From: Microbispora sp. ZYX-F-249 | GTDB lineage: Bacteria > Actinomycetota > Actinomycetes > Streptosporangiales > Streptosporangiaceae | Reading direction: 5' to 3' | Length of the DNA stretch: 64,000 bases | Assembly (NCBI RefSeq): GCF_039649665.1 | Contig: NZ_JBDJAW010000018.1 | Coordinates: forward strand, 62,001-126,000 | Part shown: positions 62,493 through 64,000 of the stretch, one piece after another | Layout of the letters: every line of letters begins with the position of its first letter | Position numbering within the stretch: position 1 is the first letter of the stretch | Position numbers and translations under genes: made by a program | Notes under the pieces: generated by a model | Told to the model about the DNA's origin: nothing | The model's database searches: none | The model's input: the letters and a program-made list of their open reading frames with translations, nothing else

Positions 62493-62498
62493 ACTGTA
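62493..62498 (-). promoter_or_regulatory. -10 box of leaderless PPTase transcript
   Basis: Minus-strand TACAGT ends 6 nt before GTG 62486. Confidence 0.45.
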
Positions 62499-62827
62499 GG
62501 GAAGCGATGTGACGATCAAGTGAACTGGGGCCTGCCGAAGGCGGCGCCGGCCGGCACGAGCACGCGCAGAGTCGATGAATCGAGTGCCAGTAATGGTCGA
62601 TCCTCATGCGGCGCCAGGGCCCAAAAGACAATTCATCCGCACGTTCCACATGTCGGCCCGGGTCGGTGTCACGTGGTATCGGCAGGCCGTAAATCCGGAT
62701 TGTCAACCGGTCGCCGGCTCAGGCGCCACACAACGACGATGTCACCACATGGCTATTGGAAAACTCAATAGAAGCCCAGAGAGTGAGCCCTGTAACAATT
62801 CATAACATAACGGGAGAATCAGGGAAA
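62499..62827. other. Intergenic region of about 330 bp, no gene seen
   Basis: Lies between the divergent PPTase and secreted-protein genes. The last 150 bp are notably AT-richer than the rest of the window. No repeat or RNA structure was recognised. AGGGAAA (62821-62827) is the likely ribosome site for the next gene. Confidence 0.5.
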
Positions 62828-63448
62828 ATGGGCAAACGAGTGCAGCGTATTCGACTGTTGGCCACCGGGTCACTGGCCGCCGGCGGCCTCATCCTCACGG
62901 CGGCGGCACCGGCGTCGGCAACCCGTTCTGCCTCGGATCCGACCACATCACCGGCAGCGGCCGATTCGAAAGAGAAGTCGTCCCTGCTGCACCGGCAGGC
63001 CCGCTCGGATGCGGAGTTGCGTGAGCAGGTCGCACTTCAGCTGAAGATCGCTCCAGGGGGCATACAGACGAGCCGTAACGAAGTCTCGTACGACAACGGC
63101 CGGTTCGTCGTGACCTACGCTCTTCCGCAGCAAGTTGCCGCCGGCACCGCCGACTGCCCGTCCGGCTGGTTCTGCTTCTACGACGGCGCGAATTTCGGAT
63201 ACCCGCGAGGCAAACTCTCGTCATGCTGGTGGCAGGACCTCGCCACCTACGGCTGGAGCGACCGCACATCCTCGGTCGACAACGGTGACACCAATGCGAT
63301 CGGATACATCAACCACGACGACGGTGGAAATCCCGCCAACGGGCATTCCGACGACGACCCCCTTTTCTGGGACCAGTGGAATGAGTCCATCGCTTATCTC
63401 GCGCCCGATCACAACAACAAGGCAGACCACGTGTACCGGTACTGCTGA
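62828..63448 (+). CDS. Secreted protein, peptidase inhibitor I36-like
   Basis: 206-residue exported protein. Signal peptide: MGKRVQRIRLLATG then a hydrophobic core ending in AAPASA. After a disordered Ser-rich stretch and a helical part (RSDAELREQVALQLKIAPGG) comes a gamma-crystallin-like domain: ADCPSGWFCFYDGANFGYP, SSCWWQDLATYGW, SSVDN and the terminal VYRYC, with four or more Cys. This is the pattern of peptidase inhibitor family I36 of actinomycetes. Inhibitory activity is inferred. ATG 62828; codon usage and lower GC than neighbours are mild signs of different origin. Confidence 0.78.
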   Translation: MGKRVQRIRLLATGSLAAGGLILTAAAPASATRSASDPTTSPAAADSKEKSSLLHRQARSDAELREQVALQLKIAPGGIQTSRNEVSYDNGRFVVTYALPQQVAAGTADCPSGWFCFYDGANFGYPRGKLSSCWWQDLATYGWSDRTSSVDNGDTNAIGYINHDDGGNPANGHSDDDPLFWDQWNESIAYLAPDHNNKADHVYRYC

Positions 63449-63545
63449 CCCCGCCCTTCCGGCGGGGGCCGAGCGAGGCCTGGACGGAGTGTGGATGTGC
63501 AGCCGGGTCGGAGGCCACGGATCGGACGGCACCTCGTGAGCACGG

Positions 63546-64000
63546 TCACCCGGCCAGGGCGGCCATCCACGACTCGATCTCGTCCGCGCGGCGGGGCAGC
63601 GCGGCCGACATCAGCCGCGCGCCGTCGGCCGTGATGACGAGGTCGTCCTCGATGCGCACGCCGATCCCGCGCAGCTCCGGCGGCAGCGTCAGGTCGTCGG
63701 GCTGGAGGTAGAGCCCCGGCTCCACCGTCAGCACCTGGCCCTCCTCCAGCACGCCGTCGAGGTAGCTCTCCGCCCGCGCCCGGGCGCAGTCGTGCACGTC
63801 CAGGCCCAGCATGTGGCCGCTGCTGCACAGCGTGTAGCGCCGGTGCAGGCCCGCGTCGGCCTGCGCCCGGGTCAGCAGCCCCCACTCGCGCAGCCCGTCG
63901 GAGATCACCCGCATGGCGGTCTCGTGGAACTCACGGAAGCGCGCCCCCGGCCGCAGCACGGCGATGGCGGCCGTCTGCGCCTCGTAGACCAGGTCGTACA
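63546..64000 (-). CDS. pepP: Aminopeptidase P / M24 metallopeptidase, C-terminal part (5' end outside window)
   Basis: The frame is open to the window edge on the minus strand (beginning YDLVYEAQTAAIAVLRPG). It contains the second half of the pita-bread metal centre: SGHMLGLDVHDCA (His ligand), LTVEPGLYL (Glu ligand) and IGVRIEDDLVIT (second Glu ligand). These form the di-metal site of Xaa-Pro aminopeptidase. The visible stop is TGA at 63546. The 97-bp gap to the secreted protein's stop contains no gene. Confidence 0.92.
   Translation of the reverse strand, partial: YDLVYEAQTAAIAVLRPGARFREFHETAMRVISDGLREWGLLTRAQADAGLHRRYTLCSSGHMLGLDVHDCARARAESYLDGVLEEGQVLTVEPGLYLQPDDLTLPPELRGIGVRIEDDLVITADGARLMSAALPRRADEIESWMAALAG

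Overview
The window is about 72% GC and carries the housekeeping gene order of a filamentous actinobacterium: polA, rpsA, coaE and uvrB, then a block pyrG / Nudix / xerD / parA / scpA / scpB / rluB / (aroH, tyrA) / cmk / der that matches the order known around Rv1699-Rv1713 of Mycobacterium tuberculosis. Strong start-codon overlaps, many leaderless genes (a TANNNT box 6-8 nt before the start codon) and the accessory content (GH11-CBM2 xylanase, very large TIR/NACHT/WD40 protein, many short regulators) suggest a Streptosporangiales-type organism (Nonomuraea, Microbispora or Streptosporangium relatives). That placement is inference, not proof.

Layout. 1-5.4 kb: 3' part of polA, a DUF2127 membrane protein, a NodB-type deacetylase and rpsA with a clear promoter and terminator. 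5.4-13.3 kb: an ECF sigma factor with SnoaL-like tail and a DHFR-like reductase, a GNAT enzyme, a two-component system, a lone ABC-2-like permease with an extracytoplasmic lectin-like domain, coaE, and a hydrolase/TetR pair with a perfect palindromic operator. 13.3-19.1 kb: one 1926-residue protein with TIR, degenerate calcineurin-like phosphoesterase, NACHT ATPase, pentapeptide repeats and 15 WD40 repeats, the most striking item here. 19.1-24.9 kb: an anion/arsenite-type transporter, then a five-gene biotin cluster (bioY, acyl-CoA ligase, unusual thiolase, bioM, bioN). 24.9-27.4 kb: a translationally coupled three-gene unit (two-TM protein, cupin, inositol-phosphatase-like enzyme). 27.6-32.8 kb: uvrB and small accessory genes. 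32.9-47.3 kb: the conserved pyrG-to-der block, interrupted on the minus strand by an MFS exporter and a MerR-PP2C fusion regulator. 47.4-64 kb: accessory region with a broken gene, a haloperoxidase-like secreted enzyme, xylanase, SUKH protein, NarL-type two-component system, membrane-anchored multicopper oxidase, a MarR/double-cupin divergon, an LprG-type lipoprotein with its MFS partner, MarR/CDF divergon, a phosphopantetheinyl transferase, a small secreted protein and the 3' part of an aminopeptidase P.

How genes work together. rpsA, coaE, uvrB, polA, cmk, pyrG and der serve translation, cofactor and nucleotide supply and repair; xerD, parA and scpAB serve chromosome resolution and segregation; aroH and tyrA serve phenylalanine/tyrosine synthesis. 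The bioY-bioM-bioN genes form an ECF biotin importer co-transcribed with an acyl-CoA ligase and a thiolase that lacks canonical catalytic residues. Several regulators sit beside their probable targets with visible operators (TetR at 11852, MerR-PP2C at 44927, MarR at 57491).

No rRNA, tRNA, CRISPR array, insertion sequence or prophage was seen.
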